From assembly GCF_001457025.1 (NCBI RefSeq), contig NZ_KQ758607.1, positions 62,001-126,000 of the forward strand: a stretch of DNA of 64,000 nucleotides, given 5' to 3'. The notes beneath the pieces are model-generated. The model saw only the letters and a list, made by a program, of their open reading frames with translations, searched no databases and was not told the origin of the DNA. Of the stretch, positions 23,778-32,215 are shown in pieces. Positions within the stretch are counted from its first letter, which is position 1; each line of letters opens with the position of its first letter. The DNA comes from Pseudarthrobacter enclensis. Lineage in GTDB: Bacteria; Actinomycetota; Actinomycetes; Actinomycetales; Micrococcaceae. The position numbers were made by a program, and so were the translations under genes.

Positions 23778-25304
23778 TCAGTTGGCGGGAACCCGCTCCG
23801 CCGGCTCCTCCGGTGCGGCCTCGCCGGCGACGCGCCGCTGCCAGTTCCGCATGACCTGCGGATCGGTGGGCCGCGTCATCAGCGAGACCACCACGTACAC
23901 CACAGCCGAGGAGAGCAGGCCGTAGTAGATCGGTTCGTTGGCGAGGATGCCCGCCAGCGGTTCGGAGGCATTGATTTCCAGGAAGATCATGGTGCCCAGC
24001 GTGACGACGGAACCGACAGCCATGGAGGCCGCTGCAGCAGCTCCGGTGCCGCGCTTCCAGACCAGGCCGCCCAGGATCGCCACCAGGAGGCCGCCCACCA
24101 GGATGTCGTAGGCAATGGTGAGCGCCGCGACGACGTCGTTGGTGACGATGGCGATCAGGATGACCGCCAGGCCCAGCCCGAGGACCCACAGGCGGTTGGC
24201 CTTGACGTCGTGCTCGGGGTTGTCGGAGTCATCGGTATTGATGGTCTTTCCGAACCAGCCGGCAACGAACGGCAGGACGTCGGCGCGGGCCACCGTGGCC
24301 GCGGCGATGAGGGCGCCGGACGCCGTGGACATCATGGCCGCGACGGCCGCCGCCAGGACCAGTCCGCCGATGCCGATGGGCAGCAGGTTCTGGGCCACTT
24401 CGGCGTACACGACGTCCTTGCCCTCGGTGGCAACGTCAATGTCAGGCAGTGCCACGCGGGCGCCGAGGCCGATCAGCGCGCCGGCAGCGCCGTAGAGGAT
24501 GCAGTAGACACCGGCGGTGGCCCCGCCCCAGCGGGCAACCGTGGGAGTCTTGGCGGTGAACACGCGCTGCCAGATGTCCTGGCCGATCAGCAGGCCCAGC
24601 GTGTAGACCACGAAGAACGTGATGATGGTCTGGATGCCGATGCCGTCGAGCTGGAAGAAGCTGGCCTCCACCCGGCTGCGGATGCCGTCCAGGCCGCCTG
24701 CGGCGTTGAGCGTAAAGGGCAGCATGAGGATGAAGATGCCCACGGTCTTGATGACGAACTGGACCTGGTCGGCCAGGGTGATGGACCACATGCCGCCGAT
24801 CGTTGAGTAGACCAGGACGATCGCGCCGCCCACGGCGATGGCCAGCCAGCGCTCCCAGCCAAACAGCACCACGAAAATGGTGGCGTACGCGCCGGTGGAG
24901 GTGGCGCAGAGCATCAGCGTGTACGCCAGCATGACGATGCCGGAAGCCCGCGTGGCCTGGCTGCCGTAGCGCAGCGACAGCATCTGGGACACCGTGTAGA
25001 TCTTCAGCTTCTGGATGGTTCCGGCGAAGAGCAGGCTGAGCAGCAGCACGCCGGCGCCGATGGCCACCACCAGCCACATTCCGGAGATGCCGAACTTATA
25101 GCCCAGGCCCACGCCGCCGACGGTGGAGGCGCCGCCGAGCACGACGGCGGCCATGGTCCCGGTGTAGAGGAAGGGTCCCAGGCGGCGGCCGGCCACCAGG
25201 AAGTCGCTGTTGTTCCGGGTGCGGGTCTTGCCCCACCAGCCGAACGCGAGCATTGCGACGAGGTACACCACCACTATGGCGATATTGATGACACTTGCAT
25301 CCAT
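23778..25304 (-). CDS. sodium:solute symporter (SSS family)
   Basis: From ATG 25304 (AAGGAACC upstream) the product is 508 aa with about 13 membrane segments. SSS features are the N-terminal FGWWGKTRTRNNSDFLVAGR, GGASTVGGVGLGYKFGISGMW and the later GALIAAATVARADVLPF. The longer open frame to 25499 has no plausible start signals. It is divergent from an XRE-cupin regulator that precedes an agmatinase-family gene, so it may import a guanidino compound or polyamine. The substrate is inferred from context only. Confidence 0.82.
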   Translation of the reverse strand: MDASVINIAIVVVYLVAMLAFGWWGKTRTRNNSDFLVAGRRLGPFLYTGTMAAVVLGGASTVGGVGLGYKFGISGMWLVVAIGAGVLLLSLLFAGTIQKLKIYTVSQMLSLRYGSQATRASGIVMLAYTLMLCATSTGAYATIFVVLFGWERWLAIAVGGAIVLVYSTIGGMWSITLADQVQFVIKTVGIFILMLPFTLNAAGGLDGIRSRVEASFFQLDGIGIQTIITFFVVYTLGLLIGQDIWQRVFTAKTPTVARWGGATAGVYCILYGAAGALIGLGARVALPDIDVATEGKDVVYAEVAQNLLPIGIGGLVLAAAVAAMMSTASGALIAAATVARADVLPFVAGWFGKTINTDDSDNPEHDVKANRLWVLGLGLAVILIAIVTNDVVAALTIAYDILVGGLLVAILGGLVWKRGTGAAAAASMAVGSVVTLGTMIFLEINASEPLAGILANEPIYYGLLSSAVVYVVVSLMTRPTDPQVMRNWQRRVAGEAAPEEPAERVPAN

Positions 25305-25398
25305 GTTGGTTCCTTGGAGCGTATTGGCGGCAGCGCATTCCGGCGGGGGTCCGGGCTGCGGCGCGGAAGGTGGAAGGCCGGGAAGAAACTCCCGATAA

Positions 25399-25429
25399 TT
25401 GCCTGATAGGCAACAGGTGTTTCCAAACA
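25399..25429. promoter_or_regulatory. two small inverted repeats between symporter and XRE-cupin regulator
   Basis: TTGCC-TGATA-GGCAA (25399-25413) and TGTTT-CC-AAACA (25418-25429) lie in the divergent intergenic region. The second runs into AAACATTAGG (25425-25434), which resembles AAACACTTGG (26310-26319) in front of the agmatinase-family gene. These may be sites for the XRE-cupin protein. Confidence 0.4.
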
Positions 25430-25565
25430 TTAGGCTGTGACTGCGGTAACAGTCAAGGACGTGACGCGGTCCCGGGGCCGCGCGCCATGGAGGCGTCACA
25501 GAAGGTGGCGGCCATTAGTATTGCTCCAGAGCGGGGCCGGGCTGCCGGCGATGAAAGGGTCGTAG

Positions 25566-26141
25566 ATGAAGGCACTGCCAGTAGAGCCCAGCAATGTTCC
25601 GGTGGCCATCGGCTCCCGGATCCGGGCGGCGCGGCAGTCCCAGCGTCTTACCATCGAGCAGGTGGCCGATGCCACGGGGCTGACCAAAGGCTTCCTCAGC
25701 AGGGTGGAGCGGGATCTCACGTCCCCCTCGGTGGCCTCGCTGGTCACCCTCTGCCAGGTGCTCTCGATCTCCATTGGCGACCTCTTCGCCGCCCCGGAAA
25801 CCCACCTGACCAAGCGCAATGACGGGCCCAGGATCTCCCTGGGCGGCCAGGGGATCGTGGAGCGGCTCCTGACGGCCCGGTCGGAGCGGCGGATCCAGAT
25901 CATCCAGGCCGTCATCGAGCCGCATGGCCGCGGCGAATCCGAGCTCTACGCCGTGGACTGCGATGTTGACGTGCTGCATGTGATCAAGGGCAGCATCACA
26001 CTGATCCTCACCAACGAGGAATTCGACCTCAGCACGGGGGACACCGTCACCTTCCCCGGCCGCGAGCCGCACACCTGGGTCAACCCGACGGACAAGCCCG
26101 TTGAGGTGCTCTGGGTCCTCGTCCCTGCCGCCAGCCGGTAA
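25566..26141 (+). CDS. XRE-family regulator with C-terminal cupin domain
   Basis: The 191-aa protein has an XRE helix-turn-helix at about residues 15-70 (RLTIEQVADATGLTKGFLSRVERD) and a cupin-2 domain at about 110-185 (GDTVTFPGREPHTWVNP). Regulators of this layout, such as PuuR, control polyamine and amino acid catabolism by binding small ligands in the cupin. It sits between a divergent symporter and the agmatinase-family and TPP genes, so it probably controls this module. Confidence 0.85.
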   Translation: MKALPVEPSNVPVAIGSRIRAARQSQRLTIEQVADATGLTKGFLSRVERDLTSPSVASLVTLCQVLSISIGDLFAAPETHLTKRNDGPRISLGGQGIVERLLTARSERRIQIIQAVIEPHGRGESELYAVDCDVDVLHVIKGSITLILTNEEFDLSTGDTVTFPGREPHTWVNPTDKPVEVLWVLVPAASR

Positions 26142-26386
26142 ACCGGCGTGCCGTCCTGCCCGCAGTTCCGTTCCGGACCGGCGTCACGCTGAGCACACTT
26201 TGGCCGGTTACCCCGACGCCAACCCTTGAGAATGCGGGCAGCACTTCACTGCGGCTGCTCTAAAACCTGTCCTGTGTGACACCCGCGCACCCGCGAAAAG
26301 CGCATAGGTAAACACTTGGTGCGCATTGGAAAACTGAGGTGTATGATGGCTGTCACATCAGACTTCACTCTTCAAAGGAGTTCCGC

Positions 26387-27451
26387 ATGGAAGAGCTGCG
26401 CATCGAAGCCAACGGCAACCTCGGCCCCATCGACTCGTCCCGCATCCCGCGCTACGCGGGTGCCGCCACCTTCGCCCGCCTCCCGCGGCTGGACCAGGTG
26501 GCCAAAGCCGACGTGACCCTGGTGGGCGTCCCCTTCGACTCCGGCGTGTCCTACCGCCCGGGAGCGCGCTTTGGCGCCAACCATGTCCGCGAGGCCAGCC
26601 GCCTGCTCCGCCCGTACAACCCGGCCTGGGATGTCAGCCCGTTCGAGAACATCCAGGTGGCCGACGCCGGCGACATGGCCGTGAACCCGTTCAACATCAA
26701 CGAAGCCATTGAGACCATCCAGCAGAACGCCCTGGACCTCACCGCCGGGGGCAGCAAGCTGGTGACCCTCGGCGGTGACCACACCATCGCCCTGCCGCTG
26801 CTTCGCGCCGCGGCCGAGCGCGCCGGCGGGCCCATCGCGATGCTGCACTTTGACGCCCACCTGGACACCTGGGACACCTATTTCGGCGCCGAGTACACGC
26901 ACGGCACCCCGTTCCGCCGGGCCGTCGAGGAAGGCATCCTGGACACCGAGGCCATCAGCCACATCGGCACCCGCGGTCCGCTCTACGGCAAAAAGGACCT
27001 CGACGACGACCACCGCTTCGGGTTCGGCATCGTCACCTCCGCCGACGTCTACTACCAGGGCGTCCTGGAAACCGTGGCCAAGGTCCGCGACCGGATCGGC
27101 AACCGCCCGCTCTACATCTCGGTGGACATCGACGTCCTCGACCCCGCCCACGCACCCGGCACCGGCACCCCGGAAGCCGGCGGCATCACCAGCCGCGAAC
27201 TGCTGGAGATCATCCGCGGCTTCCGCGGCATGAACCTGGTGGGCGCCGACGTCGTGGAAGTGGCCCCGGCCTACGACCACGCGGAGATCACCGGCGTGGC
27301 CGGCAGCCACGTTGCCTACGAACTGGTGACCCTGATGGCGGACAACGCCCTGCCGGGGGACCGGTTCGGCGCCGCCACGGGCTACGCCGCGCAGGCGCTC
27401 GGCCAGGAAGTGCGCCGCCCCGCCGGCTTCGCCGTGGCCGGCAAGGAGTAG
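26387..27451 (+). CDS. agmatinase/guanidino-acid ureohydrolase family protein
   Basis: The 354-aa product carries the ureohydrolase manganese motifs GGDHT (129-133), HFDAHLDTWD (154-163) and SVDIDVLDPAHAPG (245-258). These enzymes release urea from agmatine, guanidinobutyrate or guanidinopropionate. ATG 26387 is preceded by AAAGGAG 6 nt upstream. A TPP enzyme starts 4 nt after its stop, so the two are co-translated. Given that partner, guanidinobutyrase is as likely as agmatinase. Confidence 0.87.
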   Translation: MEELRIEANGNLGPIDSSRIPRYAGAATFARLPRLDQVAKADVTLVGVPFDSGVSYRPGARFGANHVREASRLLRPYNPAWDVSPFENIQVADAGDMAVNPFNINEAIETIQQNALDLTAGGSKLVTLGGDHTIALPLLRAAAERAGGPIAMLHFDAHLDTWDTYFGAEYTHGTPFRRAVEEGILDTEAISHIGTRGPLYGKKDLDDDHRFGFGIVTSADVYYQGVLETVAKVRDRIGNRPLYISVDIDVLDPAHAPGTGTPEAGGITSRELLEIIRGFRGMNLVGADVVEVAPAYDHAEITGVAGSHVAYELVTLMADNALPGDRFGAATGYAAQALGQEVRRPAGFAVAGKE

Positions 27452-27455
27452 CGGC

Positions 27456-29150
27456 GTGATCGACGTCGATCCAGGGACGGCGGCCCCGAACAAGGGGACC
27501 GGCGAACGCAACGGCGGGGACCTCGTCGTCGAAACCCTCGAAGCGCTGGGCGCCAAGACCGTGTTCGGCATCCCCGGCCAGCATGCGCTGGGACTTTTCG
27601 ACGCGATGGGCCGCGGCAACCTTCAGTTCGTCTCCTCCCGGGTGGAGAACAACTCAGCCTTCGCCGCGGATGGCTACTCCCGGGCCACCGGTGAGGTGGG
27701 GGTCCTGTTCCTTTCCACCGGGCCCGGGGCGCTGACCTCCCTGGCCGGGCTGCAGGAGGCCTACGCCACCGGTGTTCCCATGGTGGTGGTGGCAAGCCAG
27801 ATTCCGCTGGAAGGCCTGGGGGCGCGCCGCAAGGGCATGCTCCACCAGCTCGATGACCAGAAGGCCTCAGCGGCCAACGTCACCAAGAGCCAGCGGCTGA
27901 TCCAGCACGCCTCCGGCATCCCTTCGGCCATCCAGGATGCCTGGACCGAGGCGATCTCTTCGCCCCAGGGGCCGGTGTGGATCGAAATCCCGCAGAACGT
28001 CCTGCTGGACCCCATCATGGTCCCGCCGGTCGAGGATGCTCTCGCCGAGGCAGCGGACAACCCGCCGCGGGTGGAGCTGGTCCGTGAAGCGGTGAAATGG
28101 CTGCAGGAGGCCAGGCGTCCGGCGATCATCGCCGGCGGCGGCACCCGCCGCGGCAAGGCGGAAAAATCGCTGCTGTCCCTTGCCGGGAAACTCCGTGCGC
28201 CCGTCATTTGCACCCCGGGCGGCAACGGGGCGTTCCCCTGGAACCATGAGCTGTCGCTGCAGTCCTGGATCGAGGACCGGTACATGACCGACGTCCTCGA
28301 GGACGCGGACGTGCTGGTGGTCATCGGCTCGTCACTCGGTGAAGTCACGTCCAACTACTTCACGTTCGAACCCCGCGGCCGGATCATCCAGATCGACGCC
28401 GAACCCCGCGTCCTCGAGTCGAACCGGCCCGGACTGGGCATCCGGGCCGACGCCGGGCAGGCGCTCGCCGCGCTGGATGAGGCGCTTGACCCCGGCCGGA
28501 CCGCCACACCTGACTGGCACGGTTCCACCCCCGAAGACCTGGTGAAGGAGTCCCTCGCCAAGGTGAAGGCCAGGCTGGAGTCCCAGGACCTCGCCAAGGA
28601 GCTGAGGTTCATGGCGGATATCCGCGAGGCGGTGCCCGCTGACATGCAGACCTTCTGGGACATGACCATCGCCGCCTACTGGGGCTGGTCCTGCTGGGAC
28701 TCCCGCGAAGGGCAGTTCCATTCAGCCCAGGGTGCCGGCGGCCTGGGGTACGGTTTCCCGGCCGCGATCGGCGCCGCCGTGGGCCTGGAAACCCTGGGCA
28801 GGCCCGGCCGGGTGCTGGCCGTCTCCGGTGACGGCTCGTCCATGTACTCGATATCGGAGCTGGCCACCGCCAAGCAGCACAACTTCCCGGTCACCTGGCT
28901 GATCGTGGATGACGGCGGGTACGGCATCCTCCGCGAATACATGGTGGGCGCCTTCGGCAAAGCCACCGCCACCGAGCTTGCGCGTCCCGATTTCGTCAAG
29001 CTCGCCGAGGCCTTCGGCGTGCCGGCCACCCGGGTTTCCCCGGAAGGTGTGGGGGACGCGCTCAAGGCGGGCTTCGCCGCGGACGGGCCGAACGTCGTCG
29101 TGGTTGAAACGCTCCTGAAGATGTTTGCGCCCACGCACCTGGACAGCTGA
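27456..29150 (+). CDS. thiamine pyrophosphate-dependent decarboxylase/synthase family protein
   Basis: The 564-aa protein has the three-domain architecture of acetolactate synthase-like enzymes. The N-terminal PYR domain includes a probable catalytic Glu (SSRVENNSAFAADGY), and the C-terminal domain holds the TPP motif GDGSSMYSISELATAKQHN. The GTG start lies 4 nt after the ureohydrolase stop. AruI-type 2-ketoarginine decarboxylases and benzoylformate decarboxylases share this form. Coupling to a guanidino ureohydrolase favours a 2-oxo acid with a guanidino group, but that is inference. A strong terminator follows. Confidence 0.78.
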   Translation: MIDVDPGTAAPNKGTGERNGGDLVVETLEALGAKTVFGIPGQHALGLFDAMGRGNLQFVSSRVENNSAFAADGYSRATGEVGVLFLSTGPGALTSLAGLQEAYATGVPMVVVASQIPLEGLGARRKGMLHQLDDQKASAANVTKSQRLIQHASGIPSAIQDAWTEAISSPQGPVWIEIPQNVLLDPIMVPPVEDALAEAADNPPRVELVREAVKWLQEARRPAIIAGGGTRRGKAEKSLLSLAGKLRAPVICTPGGNGAFPWNHELSLQSWIEDRYMTDVLEDADVLVVIGSSLGEVTSNYFTFEPRGRIIQIDAEPRVLESNRPGLGIRADAGQALAALDEALDPGRTATPDWHGSTPEDLVKESLAKVKARLESQDLAKELRFMADIREAVPADMQTFWDMTIAAYWGWSCWDSREGQFHSAQGAGGLGYGFPAAIGAAVGLETLGRPGRVLAVSGDGSSMYSISELATAKQHNFPVTWLIVDDGGYGILREYMVGAFGKATATELARPDFVKLAEAFGVPATRVSPEGVGDALKAGFAADGPNVVVVETLLKMFAPTHLDS

Positions 29151-29160
29151 GGGCCCCCAG

Positions 29161-29200
29161 AGGCTCCCGCACTTCCGCTCCGGCGGAGGTGCGGGAGCCT
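29161..29200 (+). terminator. hairpin terminator
   Basis: A 12-bp stem (AGGCTCCCGCAC, 29161-29172, with 29189-29200) is followed by a TT-containing stretch, just after the TPP enzyme stop. Confidence 0.8.
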
Positions 29201-29265
29201 TTGGCGTTTAAGGCGGACGACGGCGGCGCTACAGTTCGTTTCCCTAAGCAACCTTTTCCTGATAC

Positions 29266-29282
29266 AGTTGCTTGCAGCAACT
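29266..29282 (+). promoter_or_regulatory. probable MarR operator
   Basis: AGTTGC-TTGCA-GCAACT is a perfect 6-bp inverted repeat with a 5-nt centre, 19 nt before the marR start. GATACA at 29261 may be the -10, so repressor binding would block the promoter. The half-site AGTTGC also forms the outer arms of the operator-like repeat at 4085-4140. Confidence 0.65.
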
Positions 29283-29300
29283 AATTCTTCAGGGAGGGTC

Positions 29301-29795
29301 ATGTCAGTCGCACCGGCCACCGCTGCCGACCTCGTCGGCCATATCTTTGACCTCCAGCGCGCACTGCGCTGCGTCACCACCATCAACGTCAAGGGCCAGG
29401 ACACCGGCATCGCCCTCCAGGGCGTGCTCAAGTTCATCGGCGAAGGGGAAACCCGGGCAGCCCACCTGGCAGAACGCCTCGGGGTCAGCCCGCCGGTGCT
29501 CAGCCGGCACGTGGCGGAACTGGCCGACGCCGGCCTGGTGGTCAGGACCCCGGACCCGGACGACGGACGGGCCCAGCTGCTGGCGCTCTCACCCAAAGGC
29601 AAGGCCAAGCTCGCCGAGCTGGTCCGCCACCGGGCCGAGACGCTGCAGGGCTACCTCTCCGACTGGAACGAGGAGGACGCCATCGCAACAGCGGCGATGC
29701 TGGGCAAGCTGACCGCATCACTGAAGAATTCCATCCGGGCAAGGGCGGCCGGAACCACCGAACACCAGACCACGCAGGAGTCCCTTAATGGCTAA
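29301..29795 (+). CDS. MarR-family transcriptional regulator
   Basis: The 164-aa protein has a MarR winged helix: RAAHLAERLGVSPPVLSRHVAELADAGLV, then wing DPDDGRAQLLALSPKG. ATG 29301 follows GGGAGG; a TTG frame start at 29268 lies within the operator. Its stop overlaps the start of the next exporter gene by 8 nt, so the two are co-translated and the regulator probably controls both. Confidence 0.86.
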   Translation: MSVAPATAADLVGHIFDLQRALRCVTTINVKGQDTGIALQGVLKFIGEGETRAAHLAERLGVSPPVLSRHVAELADAGLVVRTPDPDDGRAQLLALSPKGKAKLAELVRHRAETLQGYLSDWNEEDAIATAAMLGKLTASLKNSIRARAAGTTEHQTTQESLNG

Positions 29796-32004
29796 CGTCA
29801 CCGCCGCCGCGGACCTGGAGCAGGAGCGCCACCGCGAACGCGCCCCGCACAAGGAGTCACGGCAATCCAAGCGCCACGAACCCGGCGCGCCCATGAACCA
29901 CCGGCAGATCATGGAGGCCCTGACCGGCCTGCTCGCTGCCTTCTTCACCGCGATCCTCAGCAGCACCATCGTGGCCAATGCGCTGCCCACCATCATGTCC
30001 GAACTCAAGGGCACCCAGACGGACTTCGCCTGGGTGATCACCGCGGCCCTGCTGGCCAACGCGGCCACCACCCCCATCTGGGGCAAGCTCGCCGACCTTT
30101 TCGACAAGAAGGTGCTGGTCCAGCTCAGCATCGTGATCTTCGTGGCCGGCTCGGTGATGGCCGGGTTCTCGGAAAACATCCCGTTCCTGCTGACCGCACG
30201 CGTCATCCAGGGCATCGCCATGGGCGGCCTCACCGCCCTCGCACAGGCCATCATCGGCTCCATCATCCCGCCGCGTGAACGCGGCAAGTACTCCGGTTAC
30301 ATGGGCGCCGTGATGGCTGTCGGCACCGCCGGCGGCCCGCTGCTGGGCGGATTCATCGTGGACAGCTCCCTGGGCTGGCGCTGGACCTTCTTCGTCTGCG
30401 TCCCGCTCGCCGTCGTAGCCCTCATCCTGCTCCAGGTCACCCTCAAGGTCCCGCACATCAAGCGCCCGGCCAAGATCGATTGGTTCGGCGCCATCCTGCT
30501 GACCAGCGGCGTCAGCCTGCTCCTGATCTGGGTCTCCTTCGCCGGCAAGGCCGACTACTACGACTGGTGGTCCTGGCAGTCAGCCCTCATGGTAGGCGGC
30601 GGCGTCCTGTTGCTCGCCCTGCTGGTGCTGGTCGAATCCAGGGTGTCCCAGCCCATCATCCCGCTGAAGATCATCTCCGAGCGCACCACCGCGCTGGCCA
30701 TCGTGGCTTCGGTGGCCGTGGGCGTTGCCATGTTCGGTTCCTCCACCTTCCTGGGCCAGTACTACCAGGTGGCCCGCGGCGCCACGCCCACCGAAGCCGG
30801 CCTGCTGACCCTGCCCATGATCGCCGGCAACCTGATCGGCTCGGTGGTTTCCGGCCAGCTGATCAGCCGCTACGGCAAATGGAAGAGGTTCCTGATCGGC
30901 GGCACCATTCTGCTGATCGGCGGCCTGGCGCTCGCCGGCACCATGGACCACACCACCGAGCTGTGGCTGACCGGCCTCTACACGGGCATCTTCGGCATCG
31001 GCCTGGGCATGCTTATGCAGAACCTGGTCCTCGCCGTCCAGAACACCGTCCGTGCCACGGACATCGGCTCCGCCAGCGCCTCCGTGGCTTTCTTCCGCTC
31101 CGTCGGCGGCGCCATCGGCGTGTCCGTCCTGGGCGCTGTCATGGCCAACCACGTCAAGGACCTGGCCACCGACGGGCTGACCAAGCTGGGCATCCAGGCC
31201 TCCGGCGACAGCGGCGCAACGCTGGACCTCAAGGACCTCCCTGCGCCGATTGCCGACGTCATGCGTGCAGCGTACGGTGATGCGACCGCCGGGATCTTCA
31301 TGATCTCCGCTGTCGTGAGCGCCGTGGCACTCATCGCCGTGATCTTCATCAAGGAAGTCCCGCTGCGCAAGACCGTGGACATCACCCCCGAATCGTCGCT
31401 GCAGGCGAATGCCGCAGGGGAAGCGGGAATGACGGCCATGACCGGCCAGCTGCCCGTGGTCCCGTCCGGCGCCGAAAGCGCCGGCCACCACGCCGCCGTT
31501 TCCGGGCCGGGCGGCCAGCACGGCACGGGAATTCCGGGCACGCCGGGGACCGGCGGTTCCGTGGCGAAGAGGTACGACGGCGGCGCGGCGGCTGCGGCCC
31601 GGGCGTCCGGCGCCGTGGCCACGGACGACTTCGAGGAGGCCTTTGCCCGTTCGTTCCGTTCCGAGGACCTGGACCTGCGGTCCGCCGACGCGGCCGACAA
31701 GGCGGCTGCCGCGGTTGCCAACGCCGCCGACACCCTCAGGAAGCTGCAGGACACGCAGCACCTGCTGGCACGGCAGCAGGCCGAGCTGGGCGGCCTGGTC
31801 CTGGACATCCAGGAACAGCTGAAGTCCCAGCGCGAGCTTGCTGCCCGGCAGGAAGCCACGGCGGCGGAACTGCGCAGGGTCCAGCGCAAGCTGATGAAGG
31901 AGCGCAAGCTTCAGGCCGCTGCGGCACTGTACCTTGCAGGACGCGGCAAGCACAGCGCCGCAAATCCCGCCTCAGGCTCCGACGGGCCAACGCCCGCGCA
32001 GTAA
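29788..32004 (+). CDS. MFS drug exporter, DHA2 (14-TMS, EmrB/QacA type) with long C-terminal tail
   Basis: The 738-aa protein has about 14 membrane helices up to residue ~525. Features of DHA2 exporters include LSSTIVANALPTIM, WVITAALLANAATTPIWGKLADLF and GGPLLGGFIVD. The last ~210 residues are cytoplasmic: a Gly/Ala-rich linker, then a heptad-like Ala/Leu/Gln-rich coiled coil with a basic end. Most DHA2 exporters lack such a tail. It is co-translated with marR. The substrates are unknown. Confidence 0.85.
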   Translation: MANVTAAADLEQERHRERAPHKESRQSKRHEPGAPMNHRQIMEALTGLLAAFFTAILSSTIVANALPTIMSELKGTQTDFAWVITAALLANAATTPIWGKLADLFDKKVLVQLSIVIFVAGSVMAGFSENIPFLLTARVIQGIAMGGLTALAQAIIGSIIPPRERGKYSGYMGAVMAVGTAGGPLLGGFIVDSSLGWRWTFFVCVPLAVVALILLQVTLKVPHIKRPAKIDWFGAILLTSGVSLLLIWVSFAGKADYYDWWSWQSALMVGGGVLLLALLVLVESRVSQPIIPLKIISERTTALAIVASVAVGVAMFGSSTFLGQYYQVARGATPTEAGLLTLPMIAGNLIGSVVSGQLISRYGKWKRFLIGGTILLIGGLALAGTMDHTTELWLTGLYTGIFGIGLGMLMQNLVLAVQNTVRATDIGSASASVAFFRSVGGAIGVSVLGAVMANHVKDLATDGLTKLGIQASGDSGATLDLKDLPAPIADVMRAAYGDATAGIFMISAVVSAVALIAVIFIKEVPLRKTVDITPESSLQANAAGEAGMTAMTGQLPVVPSGAESAGHHAAVSGPGGQHGTGIPGTPGTGGSVAKRYDGGAAAAARASGAVATDDFEEAFARSFRSEDLDLRSADAADKAAAAVANAADTLRKLQDTQHLLARQQAELGGLVLDIQEQLKSQRELAARQEATAAELRRVQRKLMKERKLQAAAALYLAGRGKHSAANPASGSDGPTPAQ

Positions 32005-32037
32005 CCCGGCAGGGCGGGCTGCGAACACGGGCTCCTC

Positions 32038-32086
32038 AAGGCCGCCGGCCGCACCGGAAGTTCTCCGGCGCGGACGGCGGCCTTTC
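32038..32086 (+). terminator. hairpin terminator
   Basis: AAGGCCGCC (32038-32046) pairs with GGCGGCCTT (32076-32084), followed by TT. A smaller CCGGA/TCCGG stem lies inside the loop. Confidence 0.65.
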
Positions 32087-32215
32087 CCGTGCAGGCCCTT
32101 CCGCTACTGCCTGGGGCCCGGGCGGGGGAGCGGTTTCCGGCCCCACCGTGAACAGCATCGAAAAGGTGGAATAAACGGGACTCCAATGTCAGTGGGCAAC
32201 ACTAGAGTTGAGACC

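Noticed and set aside
23097..24806. 569-codon plus-strand open frame
   Set aside because: It crosses the small acidic gene, a strong terminator and the antisense of the symporter, and its translation is Gly/Arg-rich without motifs.
26142..26386. Possible guanidine riboswitch before the ureohydrolase
   Set aside because: The conserved guanidine-I or guanidine-III sequences are not visible; a protein regulator next door is sufficient.
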